Below are positions 52,375 through 61,187 of a stretch of 64,000 nucleotides of DNA, in pieces. Where the stretch lies: NCBI RefSeq assembly GCF_039941195.1, contig NZ_JBDVFA010000086.1, forward strand, positions 50,487 through 114,486, in the 5' to 3' direction. The position numbers and the translations under genes are program-made. This stretch comes from Aurantibacter_A sp039941195 (GTDB lineage: Bacteria > Bacteroidota > Bacteroidia > Flavobacteriales > Flavobacteriaceae). The notes beneath the pieces were generated by a model. That model was not told the DNA's origin. It did no database searches and saw only the letters and a program-made list of their open reading frames with translations. The stretch's first letter is position 1, and every line of letters starts with the position of its first letter.

Positions 52375-54933
52375 TTACTCTTTCTCAGTCTCCGAAGACT
52401 TTCTAGCTTTCTTTATTTTTATCGTAAGTTCTTCTTTCTTCTTATCAAGATCCATAAAAATGCTATCGCCTTCTTCTAATTTAGAATTAACAATTTCTTC
52501 CGCCAATGCATCTTCAATATACTTTTGAATAGCTCTTTTAAGTGGTCGAGCACCATATTGTTTATCAAAACCTTTATCGGCGATATAATCTTTAGCTTCA
52601 TCAGTTAAGTTTAAATCATAACCGATGTCTTTAATTCTAGCAAATAATTTACGTAATTCAATATCAATAATCTTATGAATATCTTCACGTTCTAAGGCAT
52701 TGAATACAATTACATCGTCAATTCTATTTAAGAATTCAGGAGCGAAGGCTTTTTTTAGTGCATTTTCAATAACACTTTTCTGATGTGATTCTTCTTGTGA
52801 TTTTTTGGCGGCAGTACCGAAACCAACTCCTTGTCCGAAATCCTTCAATTGGCGTGCGCCAATATTAGAGGTCATGATAATAATAGAATTTCTAAAATCT
52901 ATTTTTCTTCCAAGACTATCTGTAAGGTACCCATCGTCTAATACTTGTAATAACATATTAAACACATCTGGATGCGCTTTTTCAACTTCATCTAATAAGA
53001 TTACTGAATATGGTTTTCTACGAACTTTCTCTGTAAGTTGACCACCTTCTTCATAACCAACGTATCCTGGAGGTGCACCCACTAATCTTGAAATAGCGAA
53101 TTTTTCCATGTATTCACTCATATCAATTCGGATAAGAGCATCTTCAGAATCAAACATTTCTTTAGCCAATACTTTAGCCAATTGTGTTTTACCAACACCT
53201 GTTTGTCCTAAAAAGATAAACGAACCAATAGGCTTGTTTGGATCTTTAAGTCCAGCTCTATTTCGCTGTATAGCTTTAGCAACTTTAGCAACGGCCTCAT
53301 CTTGTCCAATAACATTAGATTTAATAAGTTCAGGCAATTCGGCTAATTTATTGCTTTCTGTTTGTGCAATTCTATTAACAGGAATACCGCTCATCATTGA
53401 AACTACATCGGCAACATTGTCTTCTGAAACCGTTTCTTTATGCAATTTGCTATCTTCTTCCCATTGTGCTTGCGCAGCGGCCAAATCTTTTTCTATTCTT
53501 TTTTCGTCATCACGTAGTTTAGCAGCTTCTTCATATTTCTGCTTTTTTACTACGCTATTTTTAAGCTCACGAACATCTTCTAATTGTTTTTCAAAATCTA
53601 GAATTTGTTTTGGAACATCCATATTAACAATATGTACACGAGAACCCGCTTCATCCAAAGCATCAATAGCCTTGTCTGGTAAAAACCGGTCGGTCATATA
53701 TCTATTTGTCAACTTTACGCAAGCAACAATAGCCTCATCTGTATAAGATACATTGTGGTGTTCTTCGTATTTGCCTTTTATGTTTTGAAGTATTTCTATA
53801 GTCTCATCTACAGAAGTAGGTTCAACGATTACCTTTTGAAAACGACGTTCTAATGCACCATCTTTTTCGATATACTGACGGTATTCGTCTAATGTAGTAG
53901 CACCAATACATTGAATTTCGCCTCTAGCTAAAGCAGGCTTAAACATATTGGAAGCATCTAAACTCCCAGTCGCGCCACCAGCACCTACAATAGTATGAAT
54001 TTCATCAATGAATAAAATGACATCGTCATTCTTTTCAAGTTCATTCATAACCGCTTTCATTCTTTCTTCAAATTGGCCACGATATTTTGTGCCAGCAACT
54101 AATGATGCTAAATCTAAAGTAACAACTCTTTTGTTGTAAAGAATTCGCGAAACTTTTTTATTGATAATTCGCAAAGCTAATCCTTCTGCGATGGCACTTT
54201 TACCAACACCAGGTTCACCTATTAAAAGCGGATTGTTCTTTTTTCTTCTACTTAATATTTGAGATACACGCTCAATTTCTTTTTCTCTACCTACAACTGG
54301 ATCTAGTTTGTTTTCATCGGCCATACGTGTAAGGTCTCTACCGAAGTTATCTAGTACAGGAGTTTTCGATTTTTTATTTCCTTTCGGACTTGATGACGAA
54401 CCAAAAGAACCTTCTTTGCTCTCATTGGGCTCATCATTCTCACTAGGGAATGATTCTGCAGTAGGTGCATCTACAATATCATCGTCACTTGTAATCATAA
54501 ATTTAAATTGTTCTTTTACACCGTCGTAATCAACTTTCAGCTTGTGTAATAATTTTGTTGTTGGATCATTTTCATTCCTAAGAATACATAATAAAAGATG
54601 TGCTGTATTTATTGAAGAGCTTTGAAAAAGTTTTGCTTCTAAAAAAGTCGTTTTTAATGCACGTTCTGCCTGCCTTGTTAAGTGCAGATTCTTTTTATCT
54701 TTTTGTGTATTACTAGGGTTTGGATTTGATGGACTCAATATTTCAACTTTTCTACGCAAGTGGTCAAGGTCAACCTCAAGAGCATCAAGAATACTAATTG
54801 CTTTTCCATTGCCATCACGCAAAAGTCCTAACATTAAATGTTCGGTTCCTATAAAATCATGTCCTAGCCTTAGAGCCTCTTCTTTACTATATGCTATTAC
54901 ATCTTTAACCCGGGGTGAGAAATTATCGTCCAT
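52375..54933 (-). CDS. clpC: ATP-dependent Clp protease ATP-binding subunit ClpC
   Basis: 852-aa HSP100 unfoldase that feeds ClpP. Double Clp N-domain at about 3-145, an acidic/Ser-rich linker 155-190, AAA-1 with Walker A GEPGVGKS at 239-246, a middle region with a UVR-like segment (KQKYEEAAKLRDDEKRIEKD, near 465) that marks ClpC rather than ClpB, and AAA-2 with GQTGVGKT at 575-582 and C-terminal D2 small domain. All Walker and sensor motifs are intact. Divergent from gyrA by 261 nt; no CIRCE or CtsR site was recognised there. Confidence 0.96.
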   Translation of the reverse strand: MDDNFSPRVKDVIAYSKEEALRLGHDFIGTEHLMLGLLRDGNGKAISILDALEVDLDHLRRKVEILSPSNPNPSNTQKDKKNLHLTRQAERALKTTFLEAKLFQSSSINTAHLLLCILRNENDPTTKLLHKLKVDYDGVKEQFKFMITSDDDIVDAPTAESFPSENDEPNESKEGSFGSSSSPKGNKKSKTPVLDNFGRDLTRMADENKLDPVVGREKEIERVSQILSRRKKNNPLLIGEPGVGKSAIAEGLALRIINKKVSRILYNKRVVTLDLASLVAGTKYRGQFEERMKAVMNELEKNDDVILFIDEIHTIVGAGGATGSLDASNMFKPALARGEIQCIGATTLDEYRQYIEKDGALERRFQKVIVEPTSVDETIEILQNIKGKYEEHHNVSYTDEAIVACVKLTNRYMTDRFLPDKAIDALDEAGSRVHIVNMDVPKQILDFEKQLEDVRELKNSVVKKQKYEEAAKLRDDEKRIEKDLAAAQAQWEEDSKLHKETVSEDNVADVVSMMSGIPVNRIAQTESNKLAELPELIKSNVIGQDEAVAKVAKAIQRNRAGLKDPNKPIGSFIFLGQTGVGKTQLAKVLAKEMFDSEDALIRIDMSEYMEKFAISRLVGAPPGYVGYEEGGQLTEKVRRKPYSVILLDEVEKAHPDVFNMLLQVLDDGYLTDSLGRKIDFRNSIIIMTSNIGARQLKDFGQGVGFGTAAKKSQEESHQKSVIENALKKAFAPEFLNRIDDVIVFNALEREDIHKIIDIELRKLFARIKDIGYDLNLTDEAKDYIADKGFDKQYGARPLKRAIQKYIEDALAEEIVNSKLEEGDSIFMDLDKKKEELTIKIKKARKSSETEKE

Positions 54934-55194
54934 ACGCTATACCTTATTCATCGATAAAATTAGTAAAACTATGTTTATCTAACGCAAATACTGTACCTAT
55001 ATTCCAAAAAGTATGGCGAAAACATCAAAAAAAGGAACGTTTAACAAAATTACTAGAGAAAATAGAGCGAATTTGAGCCTTAATTGAGTGTTAATAAATT
55101 GTTGAATAAAGTAATCATAAAATGCGCTGAAGGGTCTTATTTTATGTAAATTGGCATGCTATTTTTAACACTAACAAAAATATAGGAATTACGC

Positions 55195-57732
55195 ATGGCG
55201 GAAGGTGAAAAATTAATCTCGATCAATATTGAGGATGAAATGAAATCTGCTTACATCGATTATTCGATGTCAGTCATTGTGTCACGTGCGCTGCCAGATG
55301 TGCGTGATGGTTTAAAACCTGTGCATCGCAGGGTACTTTATGGCATGCATGAACTAGGAGTTCGTTCGAATAGTTCGCACAAAAAATCGGCACGTATTGT
55401 AGGTGAGGTTTTAGGTAAGTATCACCCACATGGTGATACATCGGTTTATGATTCAATGGTACGTATGGCTCAAGAATGGAGTTTACGTTATATGTTGGTA
55501 GATGGACAGGGTAACTTTGGGTCTGTAGATGGTGATAGCCCTGCAGCAATGCGTTATACCGAAGCGAAAATGAGAAAGATTGCTGACGATATGTTAGCAG
55601 ATATAGATAAGGATACTGTAGATCATCAATTAAATTTTGATGATTCGCTTCAAGAACCTGTCGTATTACCAACTCGAGTTCCAAACCTATTGGTTAATGG
55701 TGCATCCGGTATTGCAGTTGGTATGGCAACGAATATGCCACCGCATAACCTAACAGAAGTTGTTGACGGCACGGTTGCTTATATCGATAATAATGACATT
55801 GAGATAGATGAAATTATTACCCATATTAAAGCTCCAGATTTTCCAACAGGAGGAACTATATACGGATACGATGGTGTAAAAGAAGCTTTCCATACGGGTA
55901 GAGGACGCGTAAAAATTCGTGCCAAAGCAGAAATTGAAGAAGTACAAGGGCGAGAGTGTATTGTAGTTACTGAAATTCCGTATCAAGTGAATAAGGCCGA
56001 CATGATTAAAAAGACGGCCGACCTAATTAACGAAAAGAAAATTGATGGGATTTCAACGATACGCGATGAGTCCGATAGAAACGGAATGCGTATCGTTTAT
56101 ATTCTAAAACGGGATGCAATTCCAAATATCGTTTTAAATACCCTTTTTAAATATACTGCATTACAATCTTCTTTTAGTGTCAATAATATAGCGTTGGTTA
56201 ATGGTAGACCAAGATTATTGAACGTAAAAGAAATGATACACTACTTTGTTGAACACAGACACGAAGTAGTTGTACGTCGTACAACCTACGAATTAAAGAA
56301 AGCTGAAGATCGTGCACATATCTTAGAAGGTTTAATTATTGCTTCTGATAATATTGATGAGGTAATAAAAATTATACGTGCATCTTCAAATGCAGATGAA
56401 GCGCGAGCGAATTTGATGGAACGCTTTAAGTTGAGCGAAATTCAAGCTAAGGCTATTGTTGAAATGCGTTTGCGTCAACTTACAGGTTTAGAGCAAGATA
56501 AGTTACGTGCTGAATACGAAGATATTTTGAAAACTATTGCGGACCTTAAAGATATTTTAGATCGTAAAGAACGCAGAATGCAAATCATTAAAGATGAATT
56601 GCTAGAGGTTAAAGATAAGTATGGTGATGCAAGACGTTCAGAAATTAATTTTGCGGGTGGCGATTTAAGTATCGAAGATATGATACCAGATGAGCAAGTT
56701 GTTATAACTATTTCTCATGCTGGTTATATTAAGCGTACTCCAGTTTCTGAATATAAAACTCAGAATAGAGGGGGAGTAGGGCAAAAAGCTTCATCAACAA
56801 GAAATGAAGATTTCTTAGAACATTTATTCGTGGGTACTAACCACCAATACATGTTGTTCTTTACCCAAAAAGGAAAATGTTTCTGGATGCGTGTTTATGA
56901 AATTCCAGAAGGAAGTAAAACTTCAAAAGGTAGAGCTATCCAGAATCTGATAAATATTGAGCAAGATGATATGGTTAAAGCCTTTATCTGTACTCAAGAT
57001 TTAAAAGATGAAGAATACGTAAATAGTCACTATGTAATAATGGCGACTAAACAGGGTACGGTTAAGAAAACTTCTTTAGAGCAATATTCAAGACCACGAC
57101 AAAATGGTATTAATGCTATTGGTGTTCGTGATGGTGATGAATTATTAGAAGCTAAACTTACAACAGGTACTAGTGAAATTTTCTTAGGATTAAAATCTGG
57201 TAAAGCAATTCGCTTTGAAGAAAGTAAGACTAGACCAATGGGGAGGAATGCTTCTGGTGTTAGAGGTATTCGATTAGCAGATGAAAATGATGAAGTAATT
57301 GGAATGGTTTCTGTTCATGATTTTGATGATGAAATATTAGTTGTTTCAGAAAATGGCTATGGAAAAAGATCTAGCATTGATGATTATCGCGTAACTAATC
57401 GTGGTGGAAAAGGAGTTAAGACTATTTCCATAACAGAAAAAACAGGCGGTCTTGTTGCGATTAAAAATGTATGTGACTCCGATGACTTAATGATTATAAA
57501 TAAATCAGGAATTGCAATACGTATGAGTGTTGAAGATTTACGTGTAATGGGTAGAGCAACACAAGGAGTAAAACTAATTAATATAAAAGGGAACGATTCA
57601 ATTGCTGCTGTAGCTAAAGTGATGAAGGACGAAGATAATATCGAAGAAGTAGCCGATATTATGGATATAGAGGTTCAAACTGAAGATGGCACGGCTATTG
57701 ATAATACCCCAACAGACGATTCGGAAGAATAA
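55195..57732 (+). CDS. gyrA: DNA gyrase subunit A
   Basis: 845-aa type II topoisomerase subunit introducing negative supercoils with GyrB. Catalytic tyrosine Y121 in AAMRYTEAKM. Quinolone-determining region HPHGDTSVYD: the E. coli Ser83 position is Thr82 here and Asp87 is retained; I believe Thr is wild-type in flavobacteria. The C-terminal domain has GyrA-box-like QNRGGVG (near 524) and the tail is acidic (EDGTAIDNTPTDDSEE). Followed by a TPR gene 32 nt on, probably in the same unit. Confidence 0.97.
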   Translation: MAEGEKLISINIEDEMKSAYIDYSMSVIVSRALPDVRDGLKPVHRRVLYGMHELGVRSNSSHKKSARIVGEVLGKYHPHGDTSVYDSMVRMAQEWSLRYMLVDGQGNFGSVDGDSPAAMRYTEAKMRKIADDMLADIDKDTVDHQLNFDDSLQEPVVLPTRVPNLLVNGASGIAVGMATNMPPHNLTEVVDGTVAYIDNNDIEIDEIITHIKAPDFPTGGTIYGYDGVKEAFHTGRGRVKIRAKAEIEEVQGRECIVVTEIPYQVNKADMIKKTADLINEKKIDGISTIRDESDRNGMRIVYILKRDAIPNIVLNTLFKYTALQSSFSVNNIALVNGRPRLLNVKEMIHYFVEHRHEVVVRRTTYELKKAEDRAHILEGLIIASDNIDEVIKIIRASSNADEARANLMERFKLSEIQAKAIVEMRLRQLTGLEQDKLRAEYEDILKTIADLKDILDRKERRMQIIKDELLEVKDKYGDARRSEINFAGGDLSIEDMIPDEQVVITISHAGYIKRTPVSEYKTQNRGGVGQKASSTRNEDFLEHLFVGTNHQYMLFFTQKGKCFWMRVYEIPEGSKTSKGRAIQNLINIEQDDMVKAFICTQDLKDEEYVNSHYVIMATKQGTVKKTSLEQYSRPRQNGINAIGVRDGDELLEAKLTTGTSEIFLGLKSGKAIRFEESKTRPMGRNASGVRGIRLADENDEVIGMVSVHDFDDEILVVSENGYGKRSSIDDYRVTNRGGKGVKTISITEKTGGLVAIKNVCDSDDLMIINKSGIAIRMSVEDLRVMGRATQGVKLINIKGNDSIAAVAKVMKDEDNIEEVADIMDIEVQTEDGTAIDNTPTDDSEE

Positions 57733-57764
57733 TTTTAAACACTAAATAACTATTTAATATAACG

Positions 57765-59021
57765 ATGATGAAAACAAAAATTTTAATACTTGCGGCTATG
57801 TCTTTTACAATGGTCGGTTTGGCTCAAAAATCTGAGTTAAAGGCTGCTGATAAAGCTTTAAAAGGCGGTGATTCTCAAGCAGCAAAATCTGCATTGGAGA
57901 GTATAGCAGGTTCTATCTCTGGAGCTGATGAAAAGTATCAAGCGCAATATCAATTCTTAACTGGTAAAACTTATGCCGACCTAGCTAAGAAAGGTGATGC
58001 TACTGCTTTTCAAAAAGCAATTGATGCTTTTAAAGCGGTAAAAGAAATGCCAGCAGGAAAAAAATATGTTGGTGAAACTGATCAGTATATGTCTTCTATT
58101 ACAGCTGATTTAGTAAACTCTGCTGTTGAAGATAACGGTAATAAGAAATTTAAAGAAGCTGCTGAAAAGTTGTACATGAGCTATACGCTTAGCCCAAGAG
58201 ATACTTCATATCTTTATTTTGCAGCGGGTAGTGCTGTAAACGGACAAGAATATGAGCAGGCGCTTAAATACTACAATGAGTTACAAGATTTGGGTTATGA
58301 TGGAGGTGGATTAGTTTATAAGGCTACTAATATTGCTTCAGGACAGGTTGAAGAAATGGATAAAACTCAAAGAGATTTGATGGTTAAATCTGGTACTTAC
58401 AAAGATCCGATTGATGAAAAATTACCTTCTAAATCTGCTGAAATTGTTAAAAATACTGCATTAATTTATACGCAACTTGGTCAAGATGAAAAAGCAATTG
58501 AAGCTTATAAAGCGGCAAGAGCAAATGACCCAAAAGATGTAAACCTTATTTTAAATGAAGCTAACCTTTATTATAAAATGGGTGATAAAGATAGGTTTAA
58601 AGAACTTATGGCTGAAGCTGCATCTGTAGCTCCTGAAAATGCTGACTTACAATATAATATAGGTGTTATTAATATGGAGCAAGGTAATATTGAAGATGCT
58701 CGTACTGCTTATAGAAAAGCTTTAGAAATTAATCCTGATTATACAAATGCTCAATTAAACTTATCTACTACTTATGTTAATGAAGGTAATGGTTTAATTG
58801 ATGAAATGAATTCTTTAGGAAACTCTAGAAGTGATATCGCGAGATACGATGAATTAAAAGCTCAAAAAGATGAGCTTTTTGGTGAAGGAGCCAAAGTTCT
58901 TGAAGATGCTTTAAAAAGCAGTCCTGATAATCAAGGATTGTTAGAGCAGTTGAAAAATATCTACGGTGCAATGGGTGACAATGAAAACTTTATGCGCATT
59001 AAAAAATTATTAGGGGAGTAA
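57765..59021 (+). CDS. Secreted/periplasmic TPR protein
   Basis: 418 aa with an N-terminal signal peptide (residues 1-21, ending MVGLAQ). TPR-type helical repeats are recognisable in the middle and C-terminal parts (KAIEAYKAARANDPKDVNL, then IEDARTAYRKALEINPDYTNA). Ala/Lys/Glu-rich throughout. Such proteins serve as scaffolds in the periplasm; target unknown. Placement behind gyrA is common in flavobacteria but has no known meaning. Two ATG codons are adjacent (57765 and 57768). Confidence 0.88.
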   Translation: MMKTKILILAAMSFTMVGLAQKSELKAADKALKGGDSQAAKSALESIAGSISGADEKYQAQYQFLTGKTYADLAKKGDATAFQKAIDAFKAVKEMPAGKKYVGETDQYMSSITADLVNSAVEDNGNKKFKEAAEKLYMSYTLSPRDTSYLYFAAGSAVNGQEYEQALKYYNELQDLGYDGGGLVYKATNIASGQVEEMDKTQRDLMVKSGTYKDPIDEKLPSKSAEIVKNTALIYTQLGQDEKAIEAYKAARANDPKDVNLILNEANLYYKMGDKDRFKELMAEAASVAPENADLQYNIGVINMEQGNIEDARTAYRKALEINPDYTNAQLNLSTTYVNEGNGLIDEMNSLGNSRSDIARYDELKAQKDELFGEGAKVLEDALKSSPDNQGLLEQLKNIYGAMGDNENFMRIKKLLGE

Positions 59022-59044
59022 TTTTCGAACCTAATTAATTTTAC

Positions 59045-59078
59045 AAAAAACCTCCTGTGTTCGCAGGAGGTTTTTTTA
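59045..59078. terminator. Bidirectional terminator between TPR gene and NlpC/P60-like gene
   Basis: AAAAAACCTCCTG / CAGGAGGTTTTTTT stem with a 6-nt loop, T-runs on both strands; gene ends flank it at 59021 and 59092. Confidence 0.88.
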
Positions 59079-59091
59079 TGCCTATTTTTTA

Positions 59092-59850
59092 TTATTGAAT
59101 TTTTTTTATGACCCTTAACTTGTGAGTGTAATTCCGAATTTCATTATCAAAGATTCCGGTGTGGTCAATACGGTCAACTTTAACTTTGCCATTAACATGT
59201 ATAACATAATTGTCGCGCATTATAATGCCAACATGATTTATTTTACCATCCGAATCATCAAAAAATGCCAAATCACCTGGTTCACTTTCCTCAATAAAAC
59301 TTAGTGAATCGCCCTGTAGTGCTTGTTGATCAGCAGTTCGTTTTAGTGCAATTCCATTCATTTTATATACTATTTGAGAGAAGCCTGCATTGTCTATTCC
59401 AAAAGGTGTTCTTCCTCCGGATAGTGAGGGGCTATTCAAATAGTAAAGTGCTGTATTAACGAGATTACTTTTACCACGGCTTTCTTCAGTAGTAATTATT
59501 TCACCTTCTAATGAATGCCCTAATACATCTATTTTGGGAATAGTAGACCCTAACAGAATTGGTGTGAATTGGTTGTTTTTTCCTTCCAAGTAAGAAACCA
59601 ATTGCGAGGCGTGTGATGGGTTTTTATCGGTATCTAATAAGTCGTAGGATTCTTTCTCAATCTCTTTAATTTGAATGTTTGCAACCCAACCTTCAGTGCG
59701 GTCAAATGCCAAACGAACTTTGCTCCAATGTTTTCGTTGTTCTAATATTTTATAATGTTCGCCATAAATTAATTGGGTAATCATTTCCGAGGCTTCATTG
59801 GTAGCCAAGCGAACAGGAATAATAGAGAGATGACAAATGCCGTATTGCAT
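59092..59850 (-). CDS. NlpC/P60-like protein lacking the catalytic cysteine
   Basis: 252 aa. N-terminal bacterial SH3-like segment about 1-65 (ATNEASEMITQLIYGE...GWVAN), then an NlpC/P60 (C40) domain. C40 enzymes normally carry DCSGF at the active site; here the site reads GIDNAGFSQIVYKMNG with Asn154 where the Cys should be and Ala after it. The expected second and third residues remain (H206 in NHVGII, H218 in VIHVNG). The call is therefore a probable non-hydrolytic cell-wall-binding paralogue, unless the reading is a sequencing error. No signal peptide, so cytoplasmic or non-classical. 17 nt from the thiolase gene on the same strand. Confidence 0.82.
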   Translation of the reverse strand: MQYGICHLSIIPVRLATNEASEMITQLIYGEHYKILEQRKHWSKVRLAFDRTEGWVANIQIKEIEKESYDLLDTDKNPSHASQLVSYLEGKNNQFTPILLGSTIPKIDVLGHSLEGEIITTEESRGKSNLVNTALYYLNSPSLSGGRTPFGIDNAGFSQIVYKMNGIALKRTADQQALQGDSLSFIEESEPGDLAFFDDSDGKINHVGIIMRDNYVIHVNGKVKVDRIDHTGIFDNEIRNYTHKLRVIKKIQ

Positions 59851-59867
59851 GCGTTACTTAGAGTAGA

Positions 59868-61043
59868 TTAATTTCTTTCTATTATTATGGCAGAAGCACC
59901 GCCGCCGCCATTGCAAATTGCTGCAGCTCCTAGATTGGCATTTTTCTGTTCTAAAACATTGATTAGGGTAACGAGTATTCGTGCACCTGAACATCCTAAT
60001 GGGTGTCCCAAAGAAACTGCACCGCCGTTTACATTAACATTGGTGTCACTTAATCCTAATATTTTCATATTTGCTAAACCTACAACAGAAAAAGCTTCAT
60101 TAAATTCAAAATAATCTACATCCTCGATTTGTTTTCCAGCTTTGGCTAAGGCCTTTGGTAATGCTTTTGCTGGAGCTGTTGTAAACCATTCTGGTTCATG
60201 TGCAGCATCGGCATATCCTTTTATAGTAGCTATTGGTTTTAAATTTAATTCTTTTGCTTTATCAGCACTCATTAATACTAATGCTGCGGCACCGTCATTA
60301 ATTGTTGATGCATTAGCAGCAGTAACAGTACCGTCTTTAGTAAAGGCCGCACGTAAATTTGGAATTTTCTCCAATTTTACATTTTTAAATTCTTCGTCTT
60401 CAGATACAAGTAGAGGTTCACCTCTTCGCTGTGGAACTTCTACTGGAACAACTTCATTCTTAAAATTACCAGCTTCCCAAGCTTTGGCAGATCTGGTATA
60501 AGATTGTACAGCAAAAGCATCTTGATCAGCACGACTAAACTCGTATTTTTCAGCACATGCATCTGCACAAACACCCATCGCGTGTTCGTCATAGGCATCG
60601 ACCAGCCCATCACGTTGCATACCATCAATTAAAGTGGAAGGGCCAAACTTTTGACCTGTGCGTAGCTGTGCATAATGTGGAATTAAACTCATGTTCTCCA
60701 TTCCGCCAGCAACGACTATTGATGTATCTCCTAAAGCGATTGATTGGGCAGCCTGCATTACAGCCTTCATTCCCGATGCACAAACTTTGTTAATAGTAGT
60801 CGCCGGAACCGTATTTGGTAACCCAGCAAAAATTGCAGCCTGTCGGGCAGGAGCTTGGCCCGTTCCTGCTTGAACTACATTTCCCATAAGTACTTCTTCA
60901 ACTAAATTTGCATCTAAATTTATGCGCTCTAAAGCCCCTTTAATTGCAATAGCTCCTAACTTGGGAGCAGGGATAGTTGAGAGTTGCCCCATAAAGCTAC
61001 CTATTGGAGTTCGTACTGCGGATACTATAACTACTTCATTCAT
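59868..61043 (-). CDS. Acetyl-CoA C-acetyltransferase (thiolase)
   Basis: 391-aa thiolase. Nucleophile C88 in NKVCASGMKA, catalytic His in NEAFSVV / GHPLGCSGAR, and the C-terminal Cys in CNGGGGASAII. Length and motifs match the biosynthetic/degradative acetoacetyl-CoA thiolase family; direction (fatty-acid oxidation or acetoacetyl-CoA formation) cannot be read from the sequence. No other beta-oxidation gene is in this window. Upstream of the NlpC/P60-like gene on the same strand. Confidence 0.94.
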   Translation of the reverse strand: MNEVVIVSAVRTPIGSFMGQLSTIPAPKLGAIAIKGALERINLDANLVEEVLMGNVVQAGTGQAPARQAAIFAGLPNTVPATTINKVCASGMKAVMQAAQSIALGDTSIVVAGGMENMSLIPHYAQLRTGQKFGPSTLIDGMQRDGLVDAYDEHAMGVCADACAEKYEFSRADQDAFAVQSYTRSAKAWEAGNFKNEVVPVEVPQRRGEPLLVSEDEEFKNVKLEKIPNLRAAFTKDGTVTAANASTINDGAAALVLMSADKAKELNLKPIATIKGYADAAHEPEWFTTAPAKALPKALAKAGKQIEDVDYFEFNEAFSVVGLANMKILGLSDTNVNVNGGAVSLGHPLGCSGARILVTLINVLEQKNANLGAAAICNGGGGASAIIIERN

Positions 61044-61141
61044 TTTATTACATCTAAATGAACTGCGAAAATAAGAAATAATAGACCAATCTTGTCGTTT
61101 ACATTCATGGAAATAGATGGTAAAACAGGTGGATTATAGAA

Positions 61142-61169
61142 TTGTTAAGCTATTTATTTTCTATTTTTG
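61142..61169 (+). promoter_or_regulatory. Promoter of the 7TM-HD gene
   Basis: TTG at 61142-61144, 17-nt spacer, TATTTTTG at 61162-61169. Start predicted about 61175, so the ATG at 61188 (not the TTG at 61167) is the likely start codon. Confidence 0.45.
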
Positions 61170-61187
61170 ATAGAAGATACCTTCCTC

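Noticed and set aside
53108..53746. 212-aa plus-strand ORF opposite clpC
   Set aside because: Ser/Leu/Ala-rich shadow of the clpC reading frame, with no promoter or family match.
61167..61187. TTG start for the 7TM-HD gene
   Set aside because: It lies inside the TATTTTTG promoter box; the ATG at 61188 fits the family N-terminus.
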